Below are positions 41,521 to 52,900 of a stretch of DNA of 64,000 nt, piece after piece (within the stretch, counting starts at the first letter, position 1; each line of letters begins with the position of its first letter). Where the stretch lies: the NCBI GenBank assembly GCA_012845835.1, contig JABAKD010000023.1, forward strand, positions 3,486,200-3,550,199. Reading direction: 5' to 3'. A program made the translations under genes and the position numbers. The stretch is from Undaria pinnatifida (Eukaryota; Sar; Phaeophyceae; Laminariales; Alariaceae). Under the pieces are notes generated by a model. The model had not been told where the DNA came from, made no database searches, and worked only from the letters and a program-made list of their open reading frames with translations.

Positions 41521-43627
41521 ACGTGGTGTTTGGGTAAAACCCCTCGACTGCGTTAGGGACTTCCCCGCTAGCCGTTCTTGTTTTTTTGCACAAAAGAGAC
41601 CGGCTACTTTTTTGTCAGATACACCATACAATCCAAGTAATGGGCCAGGTGCTGTGCGAGTGCCACATCGGGTACGACAAGAACATTTGTGCGCAACCTT
41701 AAGATACCCCTTACCCGGCATGTAAGGTTGTACTTTTGGTAGATGTGGCGTTATCAGTGCTTCTGTTGATGCCGTCCTTGGAGGTGTATATGTGAGTTCT
41801 GATCATGTAGATGTAATTGATGTCGCGCTTGAAAATTTGGGTCTACTCTCTGCGGCGTTCTGAAACAGCTCGGCATGAATCCCCATATCGGGCCAGGTCG
41901 GTGGACCAGTGTCACTACCAATGAAACGCGTCGTAAGTATACACTCGTAGAAATCCTCGACGCAGCTCGAAACTGAAAGATGCGCTTAAAAAGCGAGAGC
42001 AAAAGCGGAGCGATTTCCAAACGCGTGTACAGAAAACAAGGTCGCAGAAGGCTTATCCTCTCAATGGTTGCGGCTCCACTTGTGCGGCCAAACGTTCCTG
42101 AACAGATGACGGAGCAAGTGCGGAACAACCGGTTTTTTCAGATAGATCACCGCTGTTTTTTTTTTTTAGAACTAGTGCATAGGCATGTGGATCGGGTTGC
42201 ACGAATGAATGCCTCCGAATTGATGCTGTGGGTGTAATGTTGATGTGTTCATGTTTTGACCTCAGGAATTTCTCTTCATCTTCTATCATTGGAGGGTTAC
42301 GAGACGTGTTAATCCTGGCTAGTAGTTATCAACGCCCGTACTAAAGACGGGACAACGCAACACCGCTAAGAACTCCAGCACGCGGCGAGAGGGAGAGGAG
42401 TTCCCGAATCGACCGCGTGGTACTGAGCAGAATGGGACAAAGGAGGCGAGAACACACACGAAAGTAGTTCGGGAGCGCAGTACGCAACGATATATCCAAA
42501 ATCCGAAACACATTCAAATTTGAAGGCGCGCGGATGTGCCTAAGAAAATGAGAGGGGGTCGTCGACGGAAACCCTTGCATCTCGCATGTATCAAAGATCA
42601 CACGGGTGTCGGGCATTCGGTTTTGTATAAAATGACACACGATTCGCCCTATACTTCGAGCGGCCTTTGCCCCGACCCACCATCGAGATCGATTTGGAAC
42701 GAATTAAAACACCCAAGACGTCAACCGAGCCACGTCTGAGTTATCAGGCGGCCTGATAAATCATGCGGCAGGGGTTTTACATATTACTCCACATTTTTTA
42801 CCGGTCTGCCTTATCCAACGAGAGACGACCAGTTGTCGCGATACGGGGTCATTTGCTTCGGCGACTAGCGCATTGAGGTGTCTATCGAATTGCTAAAGTT
42901 AACGCTTTTGAAGTGGGGCTTCGGGTGCTATATTGAGCCCCGTTTGCCAAGAGAACCGAAAACTCCCTACGCACATACATCGGGATGACTCACACGAACA
43001 ACTCATTCATTCGATAGCTCTCACTCCAAGTCCTATCCAATTGTGCAAGGAAGGGGTCGCTACATGGCATATATTTTCTTCTGAAGCCAGAATGTTCGTC
43101 CTTCCAACCAACTAAGCAATTGACCAGATATGAGCAGCGGCTATAACCACCAAGACTTTGCCCCAATATTTTTGAAGCCGAGATGCGTAAGCAGAGACAC
43201 CCCTGCAAGCCAGAGCGTTAACATGCAGATACAGACGAGCGATCTGTTGCGGTTGGGCAACGGTCTTGAAGGAATGTATTTAGGGCACTGTACTCTCCAG
43301 AGCACGTGTGGCGGGGTGGCAATCATTATTGCTTTAGTCGAAGGGGAAAATAACTATTGGAGTGCCGGTTAAGGTTCGACGAGTAAAACATTGAACGGAA
43401 AGAGTCCTAAACGTGTCTTCTATAACGCGGCACAAATTCGCAAGGTCGCAAACAAACCAATGGTTCCTATGTCTATCCGAGCGCTCTATGGAGAGAGCAA
43501 GGGAGGGCGGGGGGGAACACCCCTGCACCGTGTCGTCAGCAACGTGCACCAGATTTGCACTTTTTTGTACCGTTCGACGCAACGGGCAGTGAGTACCTGA
43601 TTTAACGGCACCGGATGGGGGGAGTAG
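41521..43627. other. No gene recognised
   Basis: Many short frames lie on both strands; the longest is 124 codons (41754-42128, minus). No domain or splice chain was found. Confidence 0.35.
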
Positions 43628-44272
43628 GTGCTGACACAGTTTGAGGGACTCTTTTCTATTGTGGCTCGGGCATTTTCGGTAAACAGTCAAGGGCGTGGAG
43701 TGCTAAACGCATCTCCATGTGGCCTCTATCGGTTTCTCTTCATATCCAGCCAGCGTCGGGATATAAGTGGCTCACGAGTGCTTGCACTACACACATCGTC
43801 GACGCTGTCCTATTCGCACAGGCGCTCTCGCGCTCGTCAGAAGGACACGACACATTGGGTAGAGCTAGTCGAAGCTCAACATGAGGCACTGGTCGCCCCG
43901 AAAGCAGCCGATGAGATAGTGCCTGCGTCTCGAGTCATATTTCGGCTACAGACTGGTGCGATATTTTCCACGGGTTGTAACGAAAACAAAGAAAATCGGA
44001 CTAAAAGCAGGCGTTCGGAACTATCTCAACACCCACCGCGTTGTGGAAACTGGGTTTTCGAAATTCGTGATTTGGTAAGGACAGTGTCTCCTTATCACTA
44101 TAGACGAAACTACAGCTGTGCAATTTCTGAAGCTACGCGGGGCAGCGCCACGGTATCGGAGTTGCTTGCTCATCACATAAGCGGCTGGCTCAGTCAGAGG
44201 TACCTACGGACAACCACAGAAAGTGGTCACTCACACGCATCCCAACATATTTTATTTGTCCCGAAAAACTAG
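43628..44272 (+). other. Long open frame without ATG, unknown
   Basis: 214 codons are open with no in-frame ATG at all (the frame begins at a GTG), so it could only be an internal exon. Composition is mixed and rich in Ser, Arg and His, with no domain. Another frame is open across the end on the minus strand (44190-44534). I judge chance more likely than a gene. Confidence 0.2.
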
Positions 44273-47200
44273 GCATGTTAAACGAGCGTCGTGCGCGCGA
44301 TGCAATGCAGGGCTTGCACGAGAGAAGCGACCTCGCCATCATCGACATAGTTTTTCCCCGGTGTTGGTACTTGAAACATCGCAAGTAAAAAAAAATAGCC
44401 GTCACGAATTTCGTCCAACGACGAGAACTGTGCCTTTGTGTCAATACCGCTGGACGTGCATGGACTACACTCGATGAAATTGAGAGCGTCAGACGTCTGC
44501 TCAACGTACGATCCGGCCTCATTGAGTCGTTCATTGTGGCGTTTCGCTATCCCAGGGAAGGAAAAATCCCTTCACCCAAAGGAAAACCTCCTCGAACTAT
44601 TGTTGTAAAATACGAAGATATGAGCCTCGAGTGCACGGCAACAACAGAGTTGTGAGAGGAGTTAAACTATTAATAGGAGAACCGCCTAAAAAAAAGCTGC
44701 ATCTTCGTACTTAGGTAAATAACTCCGTTCTGCGGGGCTGGGTGGATTTGGTTGCGGAAACGGGTTAGCCCTGCTTGTGAATGCCCCTGCCCACTTTGAT
44801 CATTGGTATTAATAGTGTTCTGCTCGGTGCTTTGATATTGTTGGATGTTTTTACGACCGTCTCGCTGAAAATATTTTAGATATACAGAGACGAAAATATA
44901 CTGACCAAACGACAGACAGATCCAGGTTTTGGTCAGGTCCAAGTGGAGGAAATCCACTCCATGAACAAGATGAACAATCTCGACAATTGACACGTTTAAT
45001 ACAACATGTGTACGGCGCCCCAACCGAGTCATTTCTTTAGGTAGCATGATGCTGTTGCAGTGTGTGGGTTGCTGTTCTTTTACGTGGGTGGTAGTGTCTG
45101 CGTTGGCAAAGGTTGGTCGAATAGAGGCTATGTTTGTGCATGTGATACATACTACTTGATTTCTGACTTAGGAGCATGTACATGTATGTATAAAATGCTA
45201 CTGTTTTAAAAAATACGCTGCTCCACTGCTGCTCATACAACGAGTGTTGTGGCTTATGCTTCTGGTGTTTCCCCGGGCTGCTTTTTCTCTGGCACCTTTA
45301 TGCTGTCGAACTACTGCTCCACGCACGTTGCAGCACGTGCCTTTGTCAGGACACATAATTGAGCGTATAGTAACACTAATAGTGTTTTCGACTGTCGGCT
45401 GTGCGACAATTTGTTTTGTAACGGTACCGTAGTGGTGGCACCTGATAAGGAGCACTTGACTCCTATGTTGGCGGTGTTTTAATGATCGGACACGCAGATT
45501 TCCGCCTTGAACAAAAAAAACATGACGAAAACGGGACATATGTTGGTGTACGAGTAGCCATTTTCATTAGGTTGATAGACGAAACACACGCAGACTCTGA
45601 CACGGGCGTGAGGTCTCGTGCGTGCCGGGTTGCTGTCGCTCCCTCTGCGACACCTGCCTTTCCTGCTGCTGCCGCTGCTGCTATTTCGATGCTGCCCCTG
45701 CTACGAGCGCATCACCACCACAACAGTCGTACAAGTACCGAGTTATTTTCTGTATGAACAAAAACGTCACTGCTACGATATCTATTGTTAACAGGCTTAA
45801 ACCTCTCACGAAAAAGGAAACCATCTCCATCTTACGGGCGAACTGTCCTACGCAATGACTGTGTTCGGTTGAAGCTCTGTACACCTGGTAAGGCCAACCA
45901 ACAAAGAAAAAAAAATGTGAGCAAGCGCTATTGAACAAAGGCGGACGCTTTTTAGCCTCAAGTTTTTGGTTCGCGCTTCATTCTCCTAACCATCTCCGTA
46001 ATGGCAAAAAAGCGGAGGCGTTCCTTCCCCGTCGGTTTGTATAAGTGTGCATCTACGACGTTACCAGGCATGCCGCTTGCTGTCCTTTCGATTGCTGGTC
46101 TTGACCTTTGTTTCTCGTGTTCACCCAGCTGCAGATTGGACTCCAGGAGGTGTGAAGACCGCCCCTTACTATCAAAAACTTCTAGTATGTGTAGGGTTGG
46201 GCGGGGGATTAAGGCTGCTTTTCGTATCTCTCAAATGAAACTGGAAGCACACGTGGGGCAAACTAACTTCCCTGAGTTACATACCGTTCTTCTCAATGGT
46301 AGTGACTTTCGGTGCAACAAAAAGTGAAAAAATGAAATAGTCAGGGATCAGGGATAGCGTTGCTCAGGGTTGTCGAGGTTAGCCGCATAAAAGACGTTGA
46401 CGGCAAGAAAACACCTGAGCAACCTGCTCGCTCCGGGAGAAGTGTATCTCCCAACCCTAAGCAACAAGCTGAAATTGATGATGGTCAGAGAACAGAGCAC
46501 ACGCGGTACTATGTTGCCTTCACCACTACAGAAACGAACGCTGACTCGCCGCCAATGCGTAGCACGGCAGAGCCCGCCATCACCTCGAACCAGGGGTGAT
46601 TTCGTTTCGCTGTGGGGACGAAATCAGTAGCAGTGATCCACGATCAATCTCAAAAGGTGGATATTTTTAGGATTCGTACAAGTAGGAGAGAAACAGGTAT
46701 GTATGACCAGCAGCCTCGTAAGCTGGGTCACAGCGAGGAAGGTTGCCGCGATAAACGCCCACTCGCTGTCAATACGTAGAGCATCAGAGCCTGTTTAACT
46801 CCTTCAACCAGTCGTCGCTTGGTGATACTGTTGGGGTGGCGAAAGCAGCACAGCAGGTTGAACATAGGCAGACTACGTCATGAGAGGAGGAGAAGTAGAT
46901 GCTGCTGTTGTGTTCCCAACGCAAAGAAAACGCAAATAGCTAAGGAAACAATGCGACCTCGAGCTGGGTGACGACAAGGAGGACGGCGACGACACCTGGC
47001 CAATGAGATATTGGCCTAGAGATGCGGAGGGAGCAGGTCCCGGCGAAAGGTGGTGGAGCGCAGTGTGTGGAAAAAATCGGCAGCAAGCTCGAAGCTCGTT
47101 GCAAATCAAGCGCAGGTCTTCCGTTTTAAGCTCTCTGTAGCCTGTAAAGCACGGCGAAGAGCCCGTGAGCATATTTCTGTTTTTCAATTTTTCGAAAAAA

Positions 47201-47400
47201 CAATCCTGGAAGCACGCCCCGACGACGACAACCGCCCCTGAGCATTTAAAGTTTATTTCTCATTTGTTTTTCCGAAAACCTGTAGCAATAAAGCAGAACC
47301 GTGGTGAAGCGGAAGGCGGCTCTGGCTGCCCCAGGACAGTGGATAGGTGAGGGCCGGGTCAAAAAAAATAAAAAGCGTCGTCTAAAGCAACGTTACAGAA
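44273..47400. other. No gene recognised
   Basis: Only short, overlapping frames (up to about 125 codons) occur on both strands. 45655-45690 has CTGCTGCCGCTGCTGCT words. No repeat shared with the rest of the window was noticed. Confidence 0.35.
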
Positions 47401-47424
47401 ACCTTCTGGTATGTCATTTTGCTG

Positions 47425-47772
47425 CCGTCTACCTATTTCTATGGTGGAGAGCCCTCCCACGATGAGCCTCACCTCTCGGCGTGGGCACACCGACACCATG
47501 GAGTGATTGATGTAGACCCGATTGACGAAATACCGGTTTACAAGTACTGCCTTGGCTCGCCAACAAGAACGAAAGGGGGAGAGACTTTAACGTGGGACCT
47601 TGAGTATCAGCTGCACCCCGAACTAAAAACCTTGTTAGAGTTGACCCCCGTCTCTGGACCAAAAACACCTGTATTGTACCCCTTTCAAAAGCAAAAAAAA
47701 TCGGCGCCTCAACATGGAAGTACCTCTGGTGTAGGCGGGGAAAAATTGTTTGCAACCCCTTGTTTATGGTAG
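47425..47772 (+). other. Possible exon, unknown protein
   Basis: About 115 codons end at 47772. The composition is protein-like (Asp-Pro-Ile-Asp-Glu-Ile-Pro-Val-Tyr, then a Leu/Glu-rich helix-like part). There is no ATG near the 5' end, so it would be an internal or last exon. A minus-strand frame of the same length overlaps it, which weakens the case. Confidence 0.2.
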
Positions 47773-47984
47773 TCATGACCTGTTTTGTTCAGTACTTCAC
47801 TGCGCGCTGCCTGGCGATTGGTAACTCGGATTAGAACGAGAAAAGCTGAGTGCCTAACCTGTCCGATCATTTAGCTTGGAGAGTTTTCTTCGGGTCTATC
47901 CATGTACCTTGTAGCAACAAAAACGTACCACGGCCCGGCCTGAAAGCTACGAGCCCGCTTCGGCAGACGCAATTGCGCCGCATG

Positions 47985-48975
47985 GTGGAGCGAACTGCAC
48001 GAGAGTAGTCGCGTGCCCAAGCCTTCATGAAATCGCGCTGTAAACTCCGGTACCACAGAGATGTATATTCAGGGTAGACTCCCGCACCCTGCAATAGTTT
48101 CCATTAATGGAGATTTCAGTTCACCTTCGACATGTCAAAGTACACCAAAAATAGAAGAAACTGACGTACGTTAAACTGCATATTAAAGTACCCACCGGAA
48201 ATGGTAGTCAACCGGCATCAGCTGCTTCGCACGGTGGAGAAAACTTCACGCGAGCTAGTCGCGCCCGTAAACCTTCAAATAAAAGCGCGGTACTCCGGTA
48301 CCGCATAGATATATGCCCCGGGCAGACATGCACACGCTGCACATTTTCCGTTCAATGGAGTTTTTTCGGCCACAATCAGCATGTGAGAGTATGCCAAAAA
48401 AAGGAGAATATACAAACGTACGTTAACATCGTGGACCTCCGGCGACAGTACCCGGCGGAGCAAACTTCACGCGAGCAGTCGCGCCCCTGACTCTTCATGA
48501 AACCGGGCGAAACTCCCGTACCGCAGAGATGTAAACGCAAGGAAGACTTCCGCATCCTGCATAAATTCCGTTTAATGGAGATTGCTCCCACATTCGGCAT
48601 GTTGAAGTACGCCAAAAACAGCAGAATACACGTACGTTTCGCTGCATGTCCCTACCGGTAATATTGGTATGCGTCATCAGTTTCTTCGCACGGTGGAGCG
48701 AGCTCCACAAGAGTAGTCGCGTCCCTACTGCTTTATTATATCGCGCGGTACAACAGCACCGCAGAGATGTATACCCAGGGAAGACTTGCGCACTCTGCAT
48801 CACTTCCATTCAAAAAAGTTTTTTTGGCACATTCCGCATGTAAAAGTACGCAAGAAACAAACAGAATACACCTACGTTACCGTTGACCTCCTGCAATAGT
48901 ATCTGGTGGAGGGAACTCCACGCGAGTAGTCGCGTGCTTCAATCTTCATGAAATCGCGTGGTATTCCGGTAGCCG
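47985..48975 (-). repeat. Five-copy satellite, ~213-252-bp period
   Basis: Landmarks AGTCGCG (near 48008, 48260, 48478, 48716 and 48929) and ACCGCAGAGATGTA, TGGAG, GCATGT and ACGTACGTT recur in the same order. The copies are well diverged. On the minus strand pieces of the same peptide pattern (Ser-Pro-Leu-Asn-Gly; Gly-Arg-Asp-Tyr/Cys-Ser-Arg-Glu-Val) remain readable in several copies, in different frames. Confidence 0.85.
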
Positions 48976-50050
48976 TACCAAAAACGAAGGCAGACCATTC
49001 GCACACCAGTCCAAAATGCAGCACGTATTTATCAGAAACGAAGAATTGTGTCGATCATCGCCATAAAAATATGAAAATTGTAAACCATGCTAGGGAGGGG
49101 GTACACGATACAAACGCATCGCCGTTGTCGTATCACCGAAGACGCTAATACCCCGTTCATTTTGTATGCTTCGCTTTTTGAGTTCCTAGACAAGCCGTGG
49201 TCACAATCCCCCCCCCCCCCTCTCCCTGCTTCTAGACTTGAATTTGAATCGAGCATAGGGTTCGGCAAGCCCAGTGATCGTCCACTTTTTATTGAGTGTT
49301 GCCTACTGCTAACGGCACCGTGTTTTCTACACGTCAACTTGTGCAAAAGAAAAGGTCCTAACCAACCTCAACAAGTATGCACTCGGGAAGACTCCAACTC
49401 ACGAAACTGACCTATATTACGTGGACGATGACCTGATACGCCACGAGGGGGGCGACTGGTCATATGAACAATGCCGGGGTGGAACATGTCGTGTTTTCAA
49501 GAAATAGACAGACATTTGCTTGCACGAAGCGCTAAACACAGTGGGGTATTCGCCGAGGATCATGTAAATCGAGTTGCACACAATTCAAGAACCGGTTTGT
49601 CGGGCAGAAGAGCATTTTGGATGGCAGCTAGAATGAGATTGTCAACTTCACGACATTGCAACTCCCAGAGACAGCCATGGGAGTACTATGTAACTGGGTC
49701 ATGAGTGCCTCGCCATAAATACTACGTTAAACGATCTTCTCCTCGTGCGGAGTTAAACCTTTCCACCCCGCAAAAATGGCCTACCTCGACTGACAACGAC
49801 TACAGTTACTTAGTAGGCCGAGGTCCAACTAGAATACAAAGTGGACCCAGACACGGCGGTGCTCTAGACTACCCTTTTATCGGAGGAAAAAAACTCGAAA
49901 AAAAATGTGGAAAACTAAAAATCGAACGTATTGCCCGCTCTACCACGCAACCATGAATAACGGTAGCATCAACATGTAGTGACGGCCCCCTGGTCGTATT
50001 GAAATATGGCGTGAAGAAAACAAATTGAAGTCCCTCTATAGAAAACTCAA
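48976..50050. other. No gene recognised
   Basis: Short frames only. A C12 run lies at about 49208-49220, and no domain is seen. Confidence 0.4.
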
Positions 50051-50062
50051 AAACATTACTAT

Positions 50063-50167
50063 TTACGGGGGACCATAGTAAATAGGACCAAATATTGTTA
50101 GTCAAAATAGGGAAATATATTGGTTTTTGTGTGTATCGTAGGTCCTATTTACTATGGTCCCCCGTAA
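50063..50167. mobile_element. 105-bp fold-back element (27-bp inverted repeats)
   Basis: TTACGGGGGACCATAGTAAA... at 50063-50089 is exactly inverted at 50141-50167, with a 51-base A/T-rich loop. The stem itself contains shorter inverted words (TTTAC...GTAAA). The clean 27-bp match suggests a miniature inverted-repeat element. The target duplication is unclear. Confidence 0.7.
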
Positions 50168-50505
50168 TACTGGCGACATTTTTCCATAAGGTGTGTCCTG
50201 CAGGGCACCAACAGAACCGTACCAGGGGTGTTCGCCGGGGTATAGCGTACAAAAAACTCCTCTTAAGTTACGTAAAGCGTTTATACAAGTACCTGGAACT
50301 TATGTAAGCTCTGGACGACGTTCATACCCGTACCCGATTTTTTTGTGAGTTCGGGCTGTCATATTTGCACTACGTTGCGAACGAATACCAATTGTTTGTA
50401 GCACTACTGTAAGGCTTATATATTGTACAACAACAGTGTGTGAATTTGGGACGTGTACCGGTGGCCGTGGAAGCCGTTTTCCAGGACGTCGGAACGGCCC
50501 TTATG
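50168..50505 (+). repeat. TACCCG/GAACTT degenerate satellite (locus 3)
   Basis: CGTTCATACCCGTACCCGA, GTACCTGGAACTTATGTAAG and TGTGAGTTCGGGCTG follow the same loose pattern as at 26 and 51 kb. Confidence 0.45.
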
Positions 50506-50960
50506 TTATAAAAAATGAAAATACACTCCAGCTGTGAAATCGAAGATTTTGTCGAAACTCATCTTTGCAGGCTGTGTGTGATACTCCGATCGCGCGTATT
50601 ACGGGTTGTGTGTCCTCATTAAGGATATAGGTCGGCGACTCCCCTTACAACTACAGTGTAGCTATCAGGGTCAACAGGGTGGTGTTAGTCAGTCCGTGCG
50701 CGGAAACTATAAAACCCGTTTCTGAGGGGGACAAAGTCTGACAGCTGTGGAAGGAAATGTATCCGTTTATCAGGTGAATCCTGTAGGTCGAATAACCGGT
50801 GAGCGGATGGAGTTTTGAAGGATGTGGGGGCCTGGTTTCGATCAAAAGCGAGCGGGGTTGGAGGGGGGGGGAAGGGGGGGGGGCGGACGGGCGGGCAATG
50901 TGTGCGTGGAAGCTATAAATCCTTCAAGGGGATAAATATGACGGTTTTGGGAGAAAAAAA
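50506..50960 (+). repeat. A-B-C-D unit with G runs (plus orientation, left of an inverted pair)
   Basis: It starts TTATAAAAAATGAAAATAC, then has complete A (to about 50612) and B (50615-50690) units, C (GAAACTATAAAACCCG), D and a short G-run tail. It faces an inverted copy at 52375-52800, so the pair brackets about 1.4 kb. Confidence 0.85.
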
Positions 50961-50971
50961 TATGTATGCTG

Positions 50972-51370
50972 TGGTCTGCAGGGTACAAATATAACCATAC
51001 CCCGGTAATTACCCGGGTATTATCTGCATAGAACATTTGTGAGTTGTGTACCTCCTTGTCACAATACCCTTGGTACGCGTACAACATTTCTTTACCTGCC
51101 CGGAACCTCTCTGAGTTCTGCATGACGTTCACACCTACCTGTACGTGGATCTTCTGTGGGATCGGTACGCCTGTGCCACAATACCTTGGGTACGTGCACA
51201 ACCTTTCAGTAATGCACGCGTGGAAGTTCTGAGAGTTCTGTGCCAATCCCACACAATACCTACACCTTGACGGAGTTCTGTGACACTTCCATACCTTCCC
51301 GTCCCGGAACTAATGTAAGTTGTGTAAGACTCCCATACCCTTGCCGAGAATCCACAAACCCTACAAAACA
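50972..51370 (+). repeat. TACCCG/GAACTTCTGT degenerate satellite (locus 4)
   Basis: This is the clearest locus. GAGTTCTGTG, GGAACCTCTCTGAGTTCTGC, GACGTTCACACCTACC and TACCTTCCCGTCCCGGAACT recur at about 35-45 bp. It lies inside the pair of inverted A-B-C-D units. Confidence 0.6.
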
Positions 51371-51469
51371 AAACCTCGCAATTCTTGAAAAACAGAATTT
51401 CAATATGATTCCGATTTCACGTATGTGTTTTCCCAAGTGACGACTCCAGGATCTTTACACTATAAAAAC

Positions 51470-52260
51470 CCTATCTATTCACCGGGATCGTTTTTCATGA
51501 AGAAATAATACCTTCTGCGTAGCGTAAAACTAGTATTACATTTACACAGAAAAAAGTATTGAAAAAAGAACTTCATTCGGCGACGGGGGGGGAAATCTTC
51601 GTATGGCGTTGACAACGGCTCCGCGACAAAGCTAGATTCTGCATTGAAGCTTATCACCCAACGCCCCAACATTGTAGAGTTTGTGATGGAAGCACGAGTA
51701 CATCGAATGTCAGCCAACCAACAAAAAACATGCGATGCAGATATATGAAAGCGATCTTCCCCACGACGCAGGGTGCTCCTGTAAAGCACCGTGACATATC
51801 AATATTAACTATACACACGTCGCAAGTCGCTAAACCCAGTCCACATCACTGCATCTTCATGTTGCAACCTGCAGCAAATATTTCGATCTATTTCTTGGCT
51901 GAGGTATGCCTACCCAACGGCATGTACGAACCTTCGCGTCGGGTTGGTCGCCTCCATCTTACACGCACTATCGGCGGCACAGCGAGGTGGCGCAGCTTTG
52001 TTGCAGAAAGAGGCGATCGCCAGGAATAGCTGTTACTGAGGTTTTTGCAGGTCATTAATTTGAGAAATTTGGGGTGGCCAGGGCGGACTTCGCCTTCCTC
52101 AATGAAAGCTTACTACATCAGTTACTACATCAAAGATGCAAGACCCGGCTGGGTGTCCTTTGCACGAGTGAGGTTACAGTCCCCAAAAACTGACTCACCC
52201 GCATCGGGGAAAATAATCCGATACCTAGAACGCCTCCGCCTAGGCTAGGGTCATCGTCGG
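51470..52260. repeat. Diverged duplicated block downstream of EsV-1-7 gene 2
   Basis: 51490-52020 is the counterpart of 33800-34400, sharing a short minus-strand peptide pattern and plus-strand words such as GCAGCTTTGTTGC. The frames open here (51475-51789 minus, 51730-52029 plus) have no recognised domain. Confidence 0.4.
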
Positions 52261-52374
52261 TATAAGAGTGATACGTCGTATTCCAAAGTCAATATGAATA
52301 TATATGCATCCATCATTTTTCATGTGCTGGGCTGTTGGCAAACACGGCAAAATATCGAACAGATTGAGCTGCTC

Positions 52375-52800
52375 CGCCCCCCCCCCCCCCCTCCCCCCCC
52401 CCCGCCGCCCCCTCCCTCCCCCTTCCCGCTCCCCCTCTTGATCAAACCCAGGCCCCCACGTCCTCGAAACTCCGCCCTCCCCTCAACGGTTATTCGACAT
52501 ACAAGACTCACTTGATAAACTGATGTTTTTGCGTCCACAGCTGTCAGATTATGTCCTTCTCAAAAACGGGTGTTTTAGTTTCCGCGCGCAGACTGACTAG
52601 CATCACAGTGTTGACCCTGATAGCTACACTGTAGTTGCAAGGGGAATCGCCGACCTATATCCTTAATGAGAACACACAACCCGTAAAACGCGCGATTGGA
52701 GTATCCCACATAGCTTGCAAAGATATGTTTCGACAAAATCTTCGATCTCACAGCTGGAGTGTACTTTTACTTTTATAATAAAATATAGAATGATCTTTGC
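52375..52800 (-). repeat. A-B-C-D unit with C runs (minus orientation, right of an inverted pair)
   Basis: C runs (52377-52400) come first, followed by reversed D, C (CTAGCATCACAGTGTTGACC), B (GTAGTTGCAAGGGGAATCGC) and A (ending CACAGCTGGAGTGTACTTTT). It mirrors 50506-50960 with the A ends outward. The A end is only about 100 bp from the stop of EsV-1-7 gene 2. Confidence 0.85.
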
Positions 52801-52900
52801 TGGCGCCAAGAAATTCAGAACTATATCAAATGTATACGACCACAAAGAGGGCGGTGTTCGACATATACCGAAAACAAAATATGGTACACCGCGACGCATG

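Noticed and set aside
43628..44272. 214-codon plus-strand ORF as a gene
   Set aside because: There is no ATG anywhere in the frame, no domain and no convincing splice sites, so it is kept only as a low-confidence note.
47985..48975. CRISPR-like array
   Set aside because: The units are ~230 bp, diverged and without unique spacers, and the context is eukaryotic. It is a satellite.
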